A stretch of 64,000 bases of DNA from Sulfurospirillum_A sp029027265 (GTDB taxonomy: Bacteria > Campylobacterota > Campylobacteria > Campylobacterales > Sulfurospirillaceae): positions 310,001 to 374,000 of the forward strand of contig CP093061.1 in the NCBI GenBank assembly GCA_029027265.1. Reading direction: 5' to 3'. The notes under the pieces were generated by a model. It was not told where the DNA came from. It saw nothing but the letters and a program-made list of their open reading frames with translations, and ran no database searches. This document shows positions 34,974 to 44,084 of the stretch, piece by piece. The position numbers and the translations under genes are program-made. Within the stretch, counting starts at the first letter, position 1. The number at the start of each line of letters is the position of its first letter.

Positions 34974-36068
34974 ATGAATTTTAATAGTGTATTAGACAAT
35001 TTAAAAATTTATGAAGCAGGAAAACCTATTGAGTTAGTTGTAAGAGAGTTTGGCATAGATGTTAAAGATATTATTAAACTTGCAAGTAATGAAAACCCAA
35101 GAGGTTGTAGTCCAAGAGTCATAGAGGCGCTTAAAGATGAAGCAAAAAAAGCAAATTTATATCCTGATGATAGTATGTATGAACTCAAAGAGGGTTTAGC
35201 AAATAAGTTTAAAGTTAAAAATGAAAACATTATTGTTGGGGCGGGAAGTGACCAAGTAATAAACTTTGCACTTCAAGCAAAAGCAAATGAAAACAGATCT
35301 ATTTTGATGGCAAAAACTACCTTCGCTATGTATGAAATCTATGGACGTCAAACAGGAACAAAGATACTAAAAACTGAGTCACATACTCACGATTTAGATG
35401 AACTTTTAGAGATGTACAAAGCTAATCCTGACATTTCGGTTTTATTTTTATGTCTGCCAAATAATCCACTTGGAGAGTGCTTAGATACAAAAGATGTATA
35501 TGAGTTCCTAGAAAAAATAGATAATGAGACTTTAGTTGTAGTTGATGGGGCTTATCAAGAGTATGCGAGTGTAAAAGATAAAAATAAAAAAATTGATGTA
35601 AAAGATTTAATAGAAAAATTTTCAAATATTCTTTATCTTGGAACTTTTTCTAAAGCATATGGACTTGGTGGCATGAGATGTGGATATGGTGTAGCAAATA
35701 ATAAAATTATAGAAGCTTTACACAAATTACGTTCACCTTTTAACATCACAACACTATCTCTTAGAGCTGCTATTGTGGCACTGAAAGATGAAGAGTTTGT
35801 TCAAACTTGTATCAAAGAAAACTTCTCGCAAATGGTTCGTTATGAAGAGTTTGCTTCACAAAATGGTTTTGATTTTATTCCTAGTTATACAAACTTCATA
35901 ACCTTAAAATATAATGATGATGAAAATTCTTCAGATATTGCACAAAAGCTACTGAAAAAAGGTATAATTATAAGAGATTTAGGATCATATGGTATGAATG
36001 CAATTAGAGTAACTATAGGGACACCTGAACAAAACACAAGATTTTTCCAAATATACAAAAGTTTATAA
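34974..36068 (+). CDS. hisC: histidinol-phosphate aminotransferase
   Basis: The 364-residue class I/II PLP aminotransferase contains IIKLASNENPRGCSPRVIEA, NLYPDDSMYELKEGLA, VGAGSDQVINFA, LPNNPLGECLD, VVVDGAYQEYAS and the PLP lysine in LGTFSKAYGLGGMRCGYG. The start is ATG 34974 behind AGGAGA; a longer TTG frame from 34941 would read through the hairpin leader. With pheA and tyrA in the window it may also serve aromatic transamination (inference). Confidence 0.94.
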   Translation: MNFNSVLDNLKIYEAGKPIELVVREFGIDVKDIIKLASNENPRGCSPRVIEALKDEAKKANLYPDDSMYELKEGLANKFKVKNENIIVGAGSDQVINFALQAKANENRSILMAKTTFAMYEIYGRQTGTKILKTESHTHDLDELLEMYKANPDISVLFLCLPNNPLGECLDTKDVYEFLEKIDNETLVVVDGAYQEYASVKDKNKKIDVKDLIEKFSNILYLGTFSKAYGLGGMRCGYGVANNKIIEALHKLRSPFNITTLSLRAAIVALKDEEFVQTCIKENFSQMVRYEEFASQNGFDFIPSYTNFITLKYNDDENSSDIAQKLLKKGIIIRDLGSYGMNAIRVTIGTPEQNTRFFQIYKSL

Positions 36069-36076
36069 GGGCATAA

Positions 36077-37807
36077 ATGGACTTTAAGACGCTTTTAGGT
36101 CAGATAGCAACACTTTTTCAAAATTTTTCACTCAGGCAGAGAATTGTGGCACTTGTTTCAATTCTTTTGGTAGTAGGTTTTATTGTATTTTTACTCCTTT
36201 TTAGAGCAAAAGACAGTATGATTGGTAGTGGATATAGTATTCTTTTTGATAAGACCAATGCTGGTGATTCAGCACTGATTATCCAACAACTAGAGAAAGA
36301 TGGAATACCTTATAAAATTGTAAATGAAGGCACTATAGCAGTTCCATCAAGTATGGTTTATAAGCAAAGAATTTCAATAGCAGCTTTAGGTATCCCAAAA
36401 GATAGTAAAGTTGGATTTGAAATATTTGATAAAAATGAGTTTGGTGCAACTGACTTTGAACAAAAAATAAAATACTTAAGAGCATTAGAAGGTGAGTTGT
36501 CTCGTACCATAGAGGGACTTCAGCCAATTGATAATGCAAGTGTTCATATAGCTATCCCAAAAGATACAGTTTTTGCGGAACACAAAAATCCTACAACAGC
36601 ATCAATTGTTTTAAATATAAACAGAGGAATGAAACTCTCAATTAAACAAATAACAGGTATTAAAAATCTTGTTTCAGCTTCTATTACAAATTTACTTCCT
36701 GCAGATGTTTCTATTGTGAACCAAGATGGCATACCTTTAGGCGATGAAGATAGTGGAGCTTTTGAAGGTGAATTAGTTAAGTCTCAAATGAAATACAAGA
36801 AAGATTATGAAAGAGACATAGAAGATAAAATCATAAATGTTTTAGCTCCGGTCATAGGTGGAGTAGATAAAGTCGTAGCAAAAGTAACTATTGATTTTGA
36901 TTTTGCTAGAGTTGATAGCACGAGTGAGGTTTATGATCCAAACTCAGTTCCTAGAAGTGAGCAGACAGTAGAAGAGAAAAAAGAGGGAAGTTCTCCTGAA
37001 AATGTTGGCGGAGTTCCTGGAGCTGTTAGTAACATAGGACCAGTTCAAGGTTTACAAAGCAATAAGATAAAAGAGAAGTATGAAAAAAGTTCGTCTACAA
37101 TTAACTATGAAATTTCTAAGAAAGTAACCAATATAAAAGGTGAATTTGCAACTATAAGAAGACTTAGTGCAGCAGTTGTTGTAGATGGTAATTACGATTT
37201 TGGAAAAGATGCAGATGGAGTTGAGACAAATAAGCTAGAGTATATTGCATTAAGTGATGCACAAATGGCTGCCATAAATGAAATTGTAAAACAGACAGTT
37301 GGTTTTAATTTAAATAGAGGAGATGAAGTTACTGTAAATAATTTTGAGTTTAAACCTCTTTCGCGTGATGGCACTAAAGCTCCTACACAAAACCTGATAG
37401 ATAAATTTACATATTATGGTTCACCTTTAATTCCAATACTTAAGTATCTTATAGCTGGATTTTTATTATTTTTCTTTTATAAAAAAGTGATAGAGCCATT
37501 TAGTCAAAAGATGATTGAACAAAACGCAGAAGATTTTAGTGCAGCTGATATTAAATTAGAAGAAGATGATGAAGATAGTGCAGAAGATACACTAGAGAAG
37601 TTCAAAAAAGCTCGTAAAAAAGTAGAAGATCAGCTTGGTATGGGTAAAGACTTTAATGAAGAAGAGTTAAAATATGACGTTCTTATTGAGAAGTTGAGAT
37701 CTCTTTCAGATGAGAAAAGTGAAGAAATAGCAGGTCTTTTACAGAGTATGATAAGAAATGAGAGTGAGTATAATTTTCACTCTAAAAGTACAGATGGAGG
37801 AACCTAA
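36077..37807 (+). CDS. fliF: flagellar MS-ring protein FliF
   Basis: The 576-residue protein has membrane helices at about 22-44 and 452-474 bounding a periplasmic region with YscJ/FliF ring-building motifs (YSILFDKTNAGDSALIIQQL; RALEGELSRTIEGLQPIDNA; HIAIPKDTVFAEHKNPTTAS). It has an acidic cytoplasmic tail that binds FliG. It is the platform of the basal body. fliG starts at its stop codon (TAATG). The order pheA-hisC-fliF-fliG-fliH-dxs is shared with Campylobacter from memory. Confidence 0.96.
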   Translation: MDFKTLLGQIATLFQNFSLRQRIVALVSILLVVGFIVFLLLFRAKDSMIGSGYSILFDKTNAGDSALIIQQLEKDGIPYKIVNEGTIAVPSSMVYKQRISIAALGIPKDSKVGFEIFDKNEFGATDFEQKIKYLRALEGELSRTIEGLQPIDNASVHIAIPKDTVFAEHKNPTTASIVLNINRGMKLSIKQITGIKNLVSASITNLLPADVSIVNQDGIPLGDEDSGAFEGELVKSQMKYKKDYERDIEDKIINVLAPVIGGVDKVVAKVTIDFDFARVDSTSEVYDPNSVPRSEQTVEEKKEGSSPENVGGVPGAVSNIGPVQGLQSNKIKEKYEKSSSTINYEISKKVTNIKGEFATIRRLSAAVVVDGNYDFGKDADGVETNKLEYIALSDAQMAAINEIVKQTVGFNLNRGDEVTVNNFEFKPLSRDGTKAPTQNLIDKFTYYGSPLIPILKYLIAGFLLFFFYKKVIEPFSQKMIEQNAEDFSAADIKLEEDDEDSAEDTLEKFKKARKKVEDQLGMGKDFNEEELKYDVLIEKLRSLSDEKSEEIAGLLQSMIRNESEYNFHSKSTDGGT

Positions 37808-38832
37808 TGAAACTCTCAGAAGAACAGAAAATACTGTATGATGAATTGGGAATGACTGAGAAAGTTGCAATTTTACTTATACAGTTAGGTGAAGATACAA
37901 CAACAAACCTTTTTTCTCATATGGACATAGACATAGTAACTGATATTTCAAAGTTCATAGCAGCCGGAAAAAATATAGACAAGAGTGTAGCGAGTGCAGT
38001 TCTTGAAGAGTTTTATGCGATTCTCCAATCAAATCAGTATATTAGAAGTGGAGGTATGGAGTATGCTAAAGAGATTCTTTACCGTACTTTTGGTAGTGAA
38101 GCTGCTCAAAAAATTATGGATAAGCTTTCAAAAAGTATGGAAAGTACGCAGAGTTTTGGTTATCTTTCACAAATCAAACCTCAGCAACTTGCAGATTTTA
38201 TTGTAAATGAACACCCTCAAACAGTTGCCCTAATTCTAGCTCATATGGATCCGACAAGTGCGGCTGAGACAATTTCGTTTTTTCCAAATGAACTTAAGAG
38301 TGAAGTTACTATTCGTATGGCAAATCTTGGTGATATTTCGCCATCAGTTGTTAAAAGAGTTTCAGCTGTGTTAGAAAATAAACTTGAATCACTTACTTCA
38401 TATAAAGTTGAAGTTGGTGGTCCAAGAGCCGTAGCTGAAATTCTTAACCGTCTTGGTCAAAAAGCTTCTAAATCTACTATTTCGCATATTGAGCAGACAG
38501 ATCCAGAGCTTGCAGCTACTATTAAAGAAATGATGTTTACTTTTGAAGATATTATGAAACTTGACTCTACAGCAATCCGTGAAATTCTAAAAGTAGCAGA
38601 TAAAAAAGACTTGATGATTGCTCTTAAAGGTGCAGCAGATGAGCTTCGTGATAAGTTCATGGAAAACATGTCACAACGAGCACAAGAGGCTTTCTTAGAA
38701 GAGATGAGTTTTTTAGGTGCTGTAAGAGTAAAAGATGTTGAAGAGACACAAAGAAGAGTAGTAGATGAAGTACAAAAACTAGCTGAACAAGGTGTAATCC
38801 AAATAGGTGAAGCTGAAGAGATGATTGACTAA
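37807..38832 (+). CDS. fliG: flagellar motor switch protein FliG
   Basis: The 341-residue rotor protein has an N-terminal domain (LGMTEKVAILLIQLGEDTTT) for FliF, a middle domain with the EHPQTVALILAHMDP motif for FliM, and a C-terminal torque helix (DLMIALKGAADELRDKFMEN; RAQEAFLEEMSFLGAVRVKD). The length is normal. It is followed by a 92-base spacer with a structured repeat before fliH. Confidence 0.96.
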   Translation: MKLSEEQKILYDELGMTEKVAILLIQLGEDTTTNLFSHMDIDIVTDISKFIAAGKNIDKSVASAVLEEFYAILQSNQYIRSGGMEYAKEILYRTFGSEAAQKIMDKLSKSMESTQSFGYLSQIKPQQLADFIVNEHPQTVALILAHMDPTSAAETISFFPNELKSEVTIRMANLGDISPSVVKRVSAVLENKLESLTSYKVEVGGPRAVAEILNRLGQKASKSTISHIEQTDPELAATIKEMMFTFEDIMKLDSTAIREILKVADKKDLMIALKGAADELRDKFMENMSQRAQEAFLEEMSFLGAVRVKDVEETQRRVVDEVQKLAEQGVIQIGEAEEMID

Positions 38833-38865
38833 TGAATGAAATGAATTTAGAAGCTTCGCTTTGTA

Positions 38866-38913
38866 CTTTCTCAAAGAGAGTGATTGCCTTGCAATCGCTT
38901 CACTTCATAAGAG
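38866..38913 (+). repeat. 48-bp intergenic hairpin repeat, copy B (fliG-fliH)
   Basis: The element has the same 21-base start as copy A (34878-34925). Its core GATTGC-CTT-GCAATC is a perfect 6-bp stem. The closing pair is C-G here and T-A in copy A, a compensatory change that argues for a conserved RNA hairpin. It lies in the leader of fliH. Confidence 0.65.
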
Positions 38914-38924
38914 GAGAAAGTTAA

Positions 38925-39719
38925 ATGAAAAATGTAATTGATACAAATACAGCAAAAAATCATGTAATTGAACCATATCACTTTAAAGTACTTGGTGGAG
39001 TTAGTAGTGTACATAAACAAGAAGATATAGTTGAAGTTACAGACAATGTTAAAGAAGCAGCTCAAAATAAAACAGTCAAACCACAAAAAAATGAGCCAGC
39101 AGTGCAGATAGATGAACAACAAAATAGATTTATTGAAGAGTTATTAAAGAAGAGTGATGAACTTTCTACTAACATTATAAAATTACAGATGCAGATAGAA
39201 AAACAAGAAGAAGATTTTAACAATAGACTTAAGAATGAGCTTGAAAGAGGGTCACAAAATGCATATGAAAAAGGTTATCAAAAAGCAAAAGATGATTTAG
39301 AAGCAGAGACTAAAGAAGTAAAAGATAAGTTTTTGAATTCAATTAATATTCTTGAAGTCGAAGCACAAAAAGGTAATGAATTTTTAAAACAAGTTGAGAG
39401 TGAGCTATCATCTACTGCTATTGAAGTGGCACGTGAGGTGATTTTGAAAGAGATTAAACACTCAAGTAGTGATATCGCAGCAGCACTATCAAAGAAACTT
39501 ATAGAAGAGTTAAAAGATGCTAAAACTATCAAATTAAAAGTAAATCCATCAGATTATGAAGCACTTAATGAAATATACTCTACTTTGGAAAATATAAGAG
39601 TTGATAGTGATAGTGCTATTACAAAGGGTGGAGTCGTAGTCTTAAGTGATGTCGGAAACCTAGATGGAAATATATCTACAAGATTAGAAAAAGTAAAGAA
39701 TTTAATAGAAAATGGATAA
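38925..39719 (+). CDS. fliH: flagellar export protein FliH
   Basis: The 264-residue protein has FliH organisation: a variable N-terminal part, a long charged coiled coil (residues ~65-155; ERGSQNAYEKGYQKAKDD) and a C-terminal domain (VAREVILKEIKHSSSDIAAA; IKLKVNPSDYEALNEIYSTL; VVLSDVGNLDGNISTRLEKV) that binds FliI. It regulates the export ATPase at the flagellar base. Gene order with fliFG supports the call. dxs begins immediately after. Confidence 0.9.
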   Translation: MKNVIDTNTAKNHVIEPYHFKVLGGVSSVHKQEDIVEVTDNVKEAAQNKTVKPQKNEPAVQIDEQQNRFIEELLKKSDELSTNIIKLQMQIEKQEEDFNNRLKNELERGSQNAYEKGYQKAKDDLEAETKEVKDKFLNSINILEVEAQKGNEFLKQVESELSSTAIEVAREVILKEIKHSSSDIAAALSKKLIEELKDAKTIKLKVNPSDYEALNEIYSTLENIRVDSDSAITKGGVVVLSDVGNLDGNISTRLEKVKNLIENG

Positions 39720-39720
39720 T

Positions 39721-41562
39721 ATGTTAGAAGTTAAGGGAAAATCAGTAGAAGAGTTAAAAGATATCTGTGTAACTCTTCGTAAAAAAATAATAGAAACTGT
39801 TAGTAAGAATGGTGGACATCTTAGTAGTAATGTGGGAGCAGTAGAGCTAATTGTAGCAATGCACTATGTTTTTGATGCTAAAACTGACCCATTTATATTC
39901 GATGTTTCTCATCAGTCATATGCTCATAAACTTCTTACTGGTAGATGGGAAAAATTCTCAACTTTAAGAGAGTTTGATGGTATAAGTGGATACACAAAAC
40001 CTAGTGAATCTAAATATGATTATTTCATAGCTGGGCATAGTTCTACTTCCATTTCACTTGCTTTAGGAGCTGCAAAAGCAATAAAGCTAAAGAATGAACA
40101 AAATTCAAGAGTTCCTATTGCTCTTATAGGCGATGGTTCAATGACAGCTGGTATGATATATGAAGCATTAAATGAACTTGGAGATATCAAGTTGCCAGTT
40201 ATTATTGTGTTAAATGACAATAAAATGAGTATAGCAAAACCAATAGGTGCTATAAGTAAATTTTTATCTCATGCAATGGCAGGAGATTTTTTCCAAAAAG
40301 TTAAGAAAAAAACAGAGTATGTACTTCAGTATCTTCCAGAGGGAGCTACTTATATGGCTAAAAAGTTTGAAGAGAGCTTGAAACTTATAACTCCAGGTAT
40401 GCTTTTTGAAGAGTTAGGAATTGATTATATTGGTCCAGTTGATGGGCATAATGTTGAAGAGCTAATACGTGCTTATGAATTAGCAAAAAAGTTAAAAAAA
40501 CCAGTAATTATTCATGCTCAAACTCTTAAGGGAAAAGGTTATGAAATAGCAGAAGGTTATGAAGAAAACTGGCATGGTGTTGGACCTTTTGACATAGATA
40601 GTGGAAAATCAACAAAAAATAGCAGTGGAAAAAAGAGTACAACCAGTGTTTACAGTGATGCTCTTTCAAAGCTTGCAAAAAGAAAAGAAAATGTTGTAGG
40701 AGTAACTGCGGCTATGCCAACTGGAACAGGTATGAGTAGACTCATAAATGAGTTTCCAAATCGTTTTTGGGATGTAGCGATTGCTGAACAACATGCAGTG
40801 ACATCAATGTGTGCAATGGCAAAAGAGGGTTTTAAGCCATTTATTACTATCTATTCTACATTTTTGCAACGCGCTTATGACCAAGTTATTCATGATGCTT
40901 GTATAATGAATCTCAATGTTGTTTTTGCACTTGATAGGGCTGGAATTGTTGGAGAAGATGGAGAGACTCATCAGGGAGTTTTTGATATTGCATATTTAAG
41001 TGCCATTCCAAATATGACTATCTTTGCACCAAGAGATGATGCAAGTATGTATAGAGCTGTTGAGTATGCATATGAGCATCAAGGACCATGTTCTTTACGT
41101 TATCCAAGAGGCTCTTTTAGAGATTGTGGTAATGTAGAAGATTTACCTTTCGAGTTAGGGAAAGCTCAGCTTTTAAAAGAAGGAAGTAGTAAAACACTTA
41201 TTATTGGTTATGGCAATGGAGTAGGAAGAGCAGTTGAAGTAGCAAAGATTTTAAAAAAAGATGGGTTAGATGTGGCAGTTCTGGATTTAAGATTTGCTAA
41301 ACCAATTGACAAAGAAATGTTGGAAAAACTCTCATGTACCTATAAAAATTGGTTTATTATAAGTGATAGTAGCAAGGCAGGTGGAGTAGGCTCAACCATA
41401 ATAAGTCTTAAAAATGATTTTGCTTGGGATAGTGTGAAAGTTACTAGTTTTGAATATAAAGATGATTTTATAAAACATGGCAATACTTATTTGGTGGAAG
41501 AGTATTTAGAAATTTTACCAGAACAAATTGCAAAAAAAATTAAAAATGTTGGAAGAGGATAA
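39721..41562 (+). CDS. dxs: 1-deoxy-D-xylulose-5-phosphate synthase
   Basis: The ~613-residue thiamine-diphosphate enzyme opens the MEP isoprenoid pathway. Seen: NGGHLSSNVGAVELIVAMHY, FDVSHQSYAHKLLTGR, the ThDP motif IGDGSMTAGMIYEALNELGD, GPVDGHNVEELI, DVAIAEQHAVTSMCAMAKEG and DRAGIVGEDGETHQGVFDIA. Starts at 39712 (overlapping fliH) and 39721 are both possible; the second leaves one base between the fliH stop and the ATG. The isoprenoid gene is embedded at the end of a flagellar cluster, a phylum-wide order. Confidence 0.95.
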   Translation: MLEVKGKSVEELKDICVTLRKKIIETVSKNGGHLSSNVGAVELIVAMHYVFDAKTDPFIFDVSHQSYAHKLLTGRWEKFSTLREFDGISGYTKPSESKYDYFIAGHSSTSISLALGAAKAIKLKNEQNSRVPIALIGDGSMTAGMIYEALNELGDIKLPVIIVLNDNKMSIAKPIGAISKFLSHAMAGDFFQKVKKKTEYVLQYLPEGATYMAKKFEESLKLITPGMLFEELGIDYIGPVDGHNVEELIRAYELAKKLKKPVIIHAQTLKGKGYEIAEGYEENWHGVGPFDIDSGKSTKNSSGKKSTTSVYSDALSKLAKRKENVVGVTAAMPTGTGMSRLINEFPNRFWDVAIAEQHAVTSMCAMAKEGFKPFITIYSTFLQRAYDQVIHDACIMNLNVVFALDRAGIVGEDGETHQGVFDIAYLSAIPNMTIFAPRDDASMYRAVEYAYEHQGPCSLRYPRGSFRDCGNVEDLPFELGKAQLLKEGSSKTLIIGYGNGVGRAVEVAKILKKDGLDVAVLDLRFAKPIDKEMLEKLSCTYKNWFIISDSSKAGGVGSTIISLKNDFAWDSVKVTSFEYKDDFIKHGNTYLVEEYLEILPEQIAKKIKNVGRG

Positions 41563-41976
41563 ATGTACATGGAATTTTTAACAGTGTTAAAAGAGCGAGG
41601 ACTTAAAGCAACGCCTCAGAGAGTTGCAGTGCTTAAAGAGTTAGGTAAAAAGACGCATCCAACTATGGAAGAGATATATATTGGAATACGAGAAGAGAAC
41701 CCAACTATATCACTTGCAACAGTTTATAAAAATGTTAATTTACTAAAAGAGCAAGGTATGGTTATTGAAATCAATATACCAAACGGTAAAATGAGATATG
41801 ATTATTTAGCACGTCCTCATATACATTTAGTATGTAAAAGTTGTAGACATATTGAAGACTTGGATTACGATGAAAATCTTTTAAATTTTCAAAATATATT
41901 GGAAAAAAGTAAAGGAGTAGTAATAGATAGGTTAGATGTTATTGCTTCAGTAGAGAGATGTAATTTTTGTAAGTAG
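41563..41976 (+). CDS. perR: Fur-family peroxide-type regulator PerR
   Basis: The 137-residue Fur-fold repressor has a winged helix (LKATPQRVAVLKELGKKTHP; SLATVYKNVNLLKEQGMVIE), the metal site region ARPHIHLVCKSC and structural zinc cysteines C-x2-C (CKSC) and C-x2-C (CNFC) at the end. The start directly follows the dxs stop. Its place after dxs and beside a peroxiredoxin gene matches Campylobacter perR (recalled), which is why PerR is preferred to Fur. The peroxiredoxin gene converges on it, 29 bases away. Confidence 0.82.
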   Translation: MYMEFLTVLKERGLKATPQRVAVLKELGKKTHPTMEEIYIGIREENPTISLATVYKNVNLLKEQGMVIEINIPNGKMRYDYLARPHIHLVCKSCRHIEDLDYDENLLNFQNILEKSKGVVIDRLDVIASVERCNFCK

Positions 41977-42005
41977 GGATAAAATCCCTACTTACATGTA
42001 GATTG

Positions 42006-42602
42006 TTACAGATCGCCTTCGTGTTTACCTAGATACTCAGCAACACCTTCAGTCGTAGCTTTCATACCTTCATCACCTTTTTGCCATCCAGCGGCACAAA
42101 CTTCACCATTTTCATCAGTAAAATGCATAGCATCTACCATACGAATCATCTCATCAACATTTCTTCCAAGAGGAAGGTCATTGATAACTGCATGTCTTAT
42201 AATACCTTTTGCATCTATTAGAAATGAGCCACGAAGTGCTACTGCTTTACCAAATAGAACATCATAATTCTTAGCAATCTTTTTATCAAGATCAGCAACT
42301 AATGGAAAGTTAATACTTCCAATACCACCTTTGTTTACCGGAGTCTCTCTCCATGCAAAGTGTGAGAATTGACTATCTACGGATACACCTATAACATTTA
42401 TTCCTCTTGATTTAAACTCATCTACTCTTTTTGAAAAAGCGATGATTTCAGAAGGACAAACAAAAGTAAAATCTAGTGGATAGAAAAAAAGTACTGTACC
42501 TTTTTTACCATAGTTCTTACTTAATTTGAAGTTATCTACGATAGAGCCATTTGCTAAAACTGCTGTTGCTGTAAAATCTGGAGCTGGGTTTGTTACTAAC
42601 AT
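42006..42602 (-). CDS. typical 2-Cys peroxiredoxin (AhpC/Tsa family)
   Basis: The 198-residue thiol peroxidase has peroxidatic C49 in PLDFTFVCPSEIIAFS and resolving C169 in NGEVCAAGWQKGDEG, plus the arginine region MIRMVDAMHF. It reduces hydrogen peroxide and organic peroxides. It is divergent from fdxA and convergent with perR. A TTATTAATAA palindrome overlaps its probable promoter (-10 at 42640-42645 on the minus strand), a plausible PerR target. Probably called ahpC or tsaA in relatives. Confidence 0.93.
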   Translation of the reverse strand: MLVTNPAPDFTATAVLANGSIVDNFKLSKNYGKKGTVLFFYPLDFTFVCPSEIIAFSKRVDEFKSRGINVIGVSVDSQFSHFAWRETPVNKGGIGSINFPLVADLDKKIAKNYDVLFGKAVALRGSFLIDAKGIIRHAVINDLPLGRNVDEMIRMVDAMHFTDENGEVCAAGWQKGDEGMKATTEGVAEYLGKHEGDL

Positions 42603-42626
42603 TAGTAATTCCTTTAATAGTAATTT

Positions 42627-42645
42627 TTATTAATAAAGAATTATA
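42627..42645 (-). promoter_or_regulatory. peroxiredoxin promoter with AT palindrome
   Basis: On the minus strand TATAAT (42645-42640) is followed by the perfect palindrome TTATTAATAA (42636-42627) at the expected transcription start. Its AT-rich symmetry resembles PerR/Fur boxes. Repression by the nearby PerR is inference. Confidence 0.4.
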
Positions 42646-42682
42646 GCCAAGTAACTATTAGAGCAACATTAAAGATGTCACA

Positions 42683-42713
42683 AAAAAGGCACTTAATTGC
42701 AAAGTGCCTTTTT
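42683..42713. terminator. orphan strong hairpin terminator between peroxiredoxin and fdxA
   Basis: AAAAAGGCACTT and AAGTGCCTTTTT form a perfect 12-bp stem with a 7-base loop, flanked by A- and T-runs so that it works on both strands. It lies between two divergent genes, where no annotated gene needs a terminator, which suggests a small transcript (see findings). Confidence 0.75.
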
Positions 42714-42863
42714 CGTCTAGTTTATTTTCAATGTCTCAGACCTCACATAACTATAATAATAGACACAAAGCTAAATGAAAATAGATATTTAATATATTTA
42801 AATATATTTTTAACTAAGTTTTGATAGAATCACTTATTCGAACAATTTTAGTAAGGAGAAAAT

Positions 42864-43118
42864 ATGGCTGTTAAAATTACAGACACTTGTATTAGTTGTG
42901 GCGCATGTATTGATGAATGCCCAACAGAAGCAATTTTAGATGAGGATGATAACCCAACAGGAGAAGATATTTACTATGTAAAAGCTGATACCTGTGTTGA
43001 GTGTATAGGTCACCATGATGAACCAGCATGTGCAGAAGCATGTCCTACTGAAGGATGTATCATTTGGGATGCTCCAAAAACTGAAGGCGCTGTTAATGGC
43101 GAGCCTTGTGTAGAGTAG
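42864..43118 (+). CDS. fdxA: 2[4Fe-4S] ferredoxin FdxA
   Basis: The 84-residue Alvin-type ferredoxin has cluster motifs CISCGACIDECP and CVECIGHHDEPACAEACP, with the 8-residue insertion between cysteines of the second motif, and an acidic C-terminal tail (GAVNGEPCVE) with one extra cysteine. It carries low-potential electrons. AAGGAG precedes the ATG; TGATAGAAT at 42820-42828 is a likely extended -10. It is divergent from the peroxiredoxin gene and ends at a hairpin terminator. Confidence 0.92.
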   Translation: MAVKITDTCISCGACIDECPTEAILDEDDNPTGEDIYYVKADTCVECIGHHDEPACAEACPTEGCIIWDAPKTEGAVNGEPCVE

Positions 43119-43137
43119 TAATTACTTGCACTTTATA

Positions 43138-43158
43138 GAGAGAACTTTAAGTTCTCTC
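43138..43158 (+). terminator. terminator after fdxA
   Basis: GAGAGAACTT-T-AAGTTCTCTC has 10-base arms (real loop about 3-5 bases), followed by ACCTCTTTTT, 19 bases after the fdxA stop. Confidence 0.75.
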
Positions 43159-43212
43159 ACCTCTTTTTCTAAATAAACTTCAAATTTAATAATTCTCAAA
43201 TCTTTTTTTTGG

Positions 43213-43218
43213 TATACT
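43213..43218 (+). promoter_or_regulatory. extended -10 promoter of ndk
   Basis: TGGTATACT preceded by a run of eight T is a good extended -10 for the ndk-yceD-rpmF-plsX-fabH unit, 50 bases before the ndk ATG. Confidence 0.55.
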
Positions 43219-43268
43219 CGCACGTTCTGTACTATACAGAATAGATTAATGAAATATTGGAGAAATTA

Positions 43269-43682
43269 ATGGAACAGACTTTATCAATCATAAAACCAGA
43301 TGCAGTTGCAAAAAATGTTATTGGAAAAATAGTTGACAGATTTGAGAGTAATGGACTTAAAATAGCTGCAATGAAGAGACTTCAACTTAGTGCTGCGGAC
43401 GCTGGTGCGTTTTATGCAGTTCATGCTGAGCGTCCTTTCTTTGGTGAGCTCGTTGAATTTATGACAAGTGGACCAGTTGTAGTTATGGTTCTTGAGGGTG
43501 AAAATGCATTAGCTAAAAACCGTGAGCTTATGGGTGCTACTAATCCTAAAGAAGCTGATGCGGGAACAATCAGAGCAGATTTTGCAGAGAGCATTGATGC
43601 AAATGCAGTTCATGGCAGTGATTCTTTAGAGAATGCAAAAATTGAAATCAACTTTTTCTTCAGCGGAAGAGAAATAGCGTAA
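43269..43682 (+). CDS. ndk: nucleoside diphosphate kinase
   Basis: The 137-residue kinase equalises nucleoside triphosphate pools. Seen: TLSIIKPDAVAKNVIGKIVD at the N-terminus and the phosphohistidine motif NAVHGSDSLENAKIEINFFF. ATG 43269 has GGAGA 6 bases upstream; the TTG at 43257 is inside that ribosome site. It heads a likely operon with yceD, rpmF, plsX and fabH. Confidence 0.95.
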   Translation: MEQTLSIIKPDAVAKNVIGKIVDRFESNGLKIAAMKRLQLSAADAGAFYAVHAERPFFGELVEFMTSGPVVVMVLEGENALAKNRELMGATNPKEADAGTIRADFAESIDANAVHGSDSLENAKIEINFFFSGREIA

Positions 43683-43689
43683 TTCAGGA

Positions 43690-44046
43690 ATGAAGATAGT
43701 TTTTAAAAAAGTTCCGTCAACTGGAGTTGATTTTAAAACTTCTTTTGAAGAAATTAAATTTTATGGAATACTCGAAAAAAAATCTAGAAATCTAGTCCAA
43801 TGTAGTGGTGAGTTAGAGGGAACTCTTGTTTGCAATTGCGATAGATGTGGAGATGAAATGTCTTTACATGTAGATGAAAAAGTAGACTTGATTGTTAGTG
43901 ATGGACTCTATGAAAGTGGTGAAGAGCTACTTGAAGTGATGGAGTTTTTTGATGAAACTGTAGATTTAGATACAATACTACAAAGCGAAGTGGAAACACT
44001 AAAAAGTGATTATCACTATTGTGCTACATGTAGTGCAAGCGATTAA
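43690..44046 (+). CDS. YceD/DUF177-family protein
   Basis: The 118-residue DUF177 protein lies directly before rpmF, the near-universal bacterial arrangement; the family is linked to 23S rRNA handling and ribosome assembly. Seen: GELEGTLVCNCDRCGDEMSL, FDETVDLDTILQSEVETL and a C-terminal CATCSASD; the four cysteines (C-x-C-x2-C and C-x2-C) could bind a metal. TACATGTA occurs twice (43865 LHV; 44025 in another frame). Confidence 0.85.
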   Translation: MKIVFKKVPSTGVDFKTSFEEIKFYGILEKKSRNLVQCSGELEGTLVCNCDRCGDEMSLHVDEKVDLIVSDGLYESGEELLEVMEFFDETVDLDTILQSEVETLKSDYHYCATCSASD

Positions 44047-44084
44047 AGCTACAGAGGCTATGCTTCGTGCTTTAGTGCAATGAA

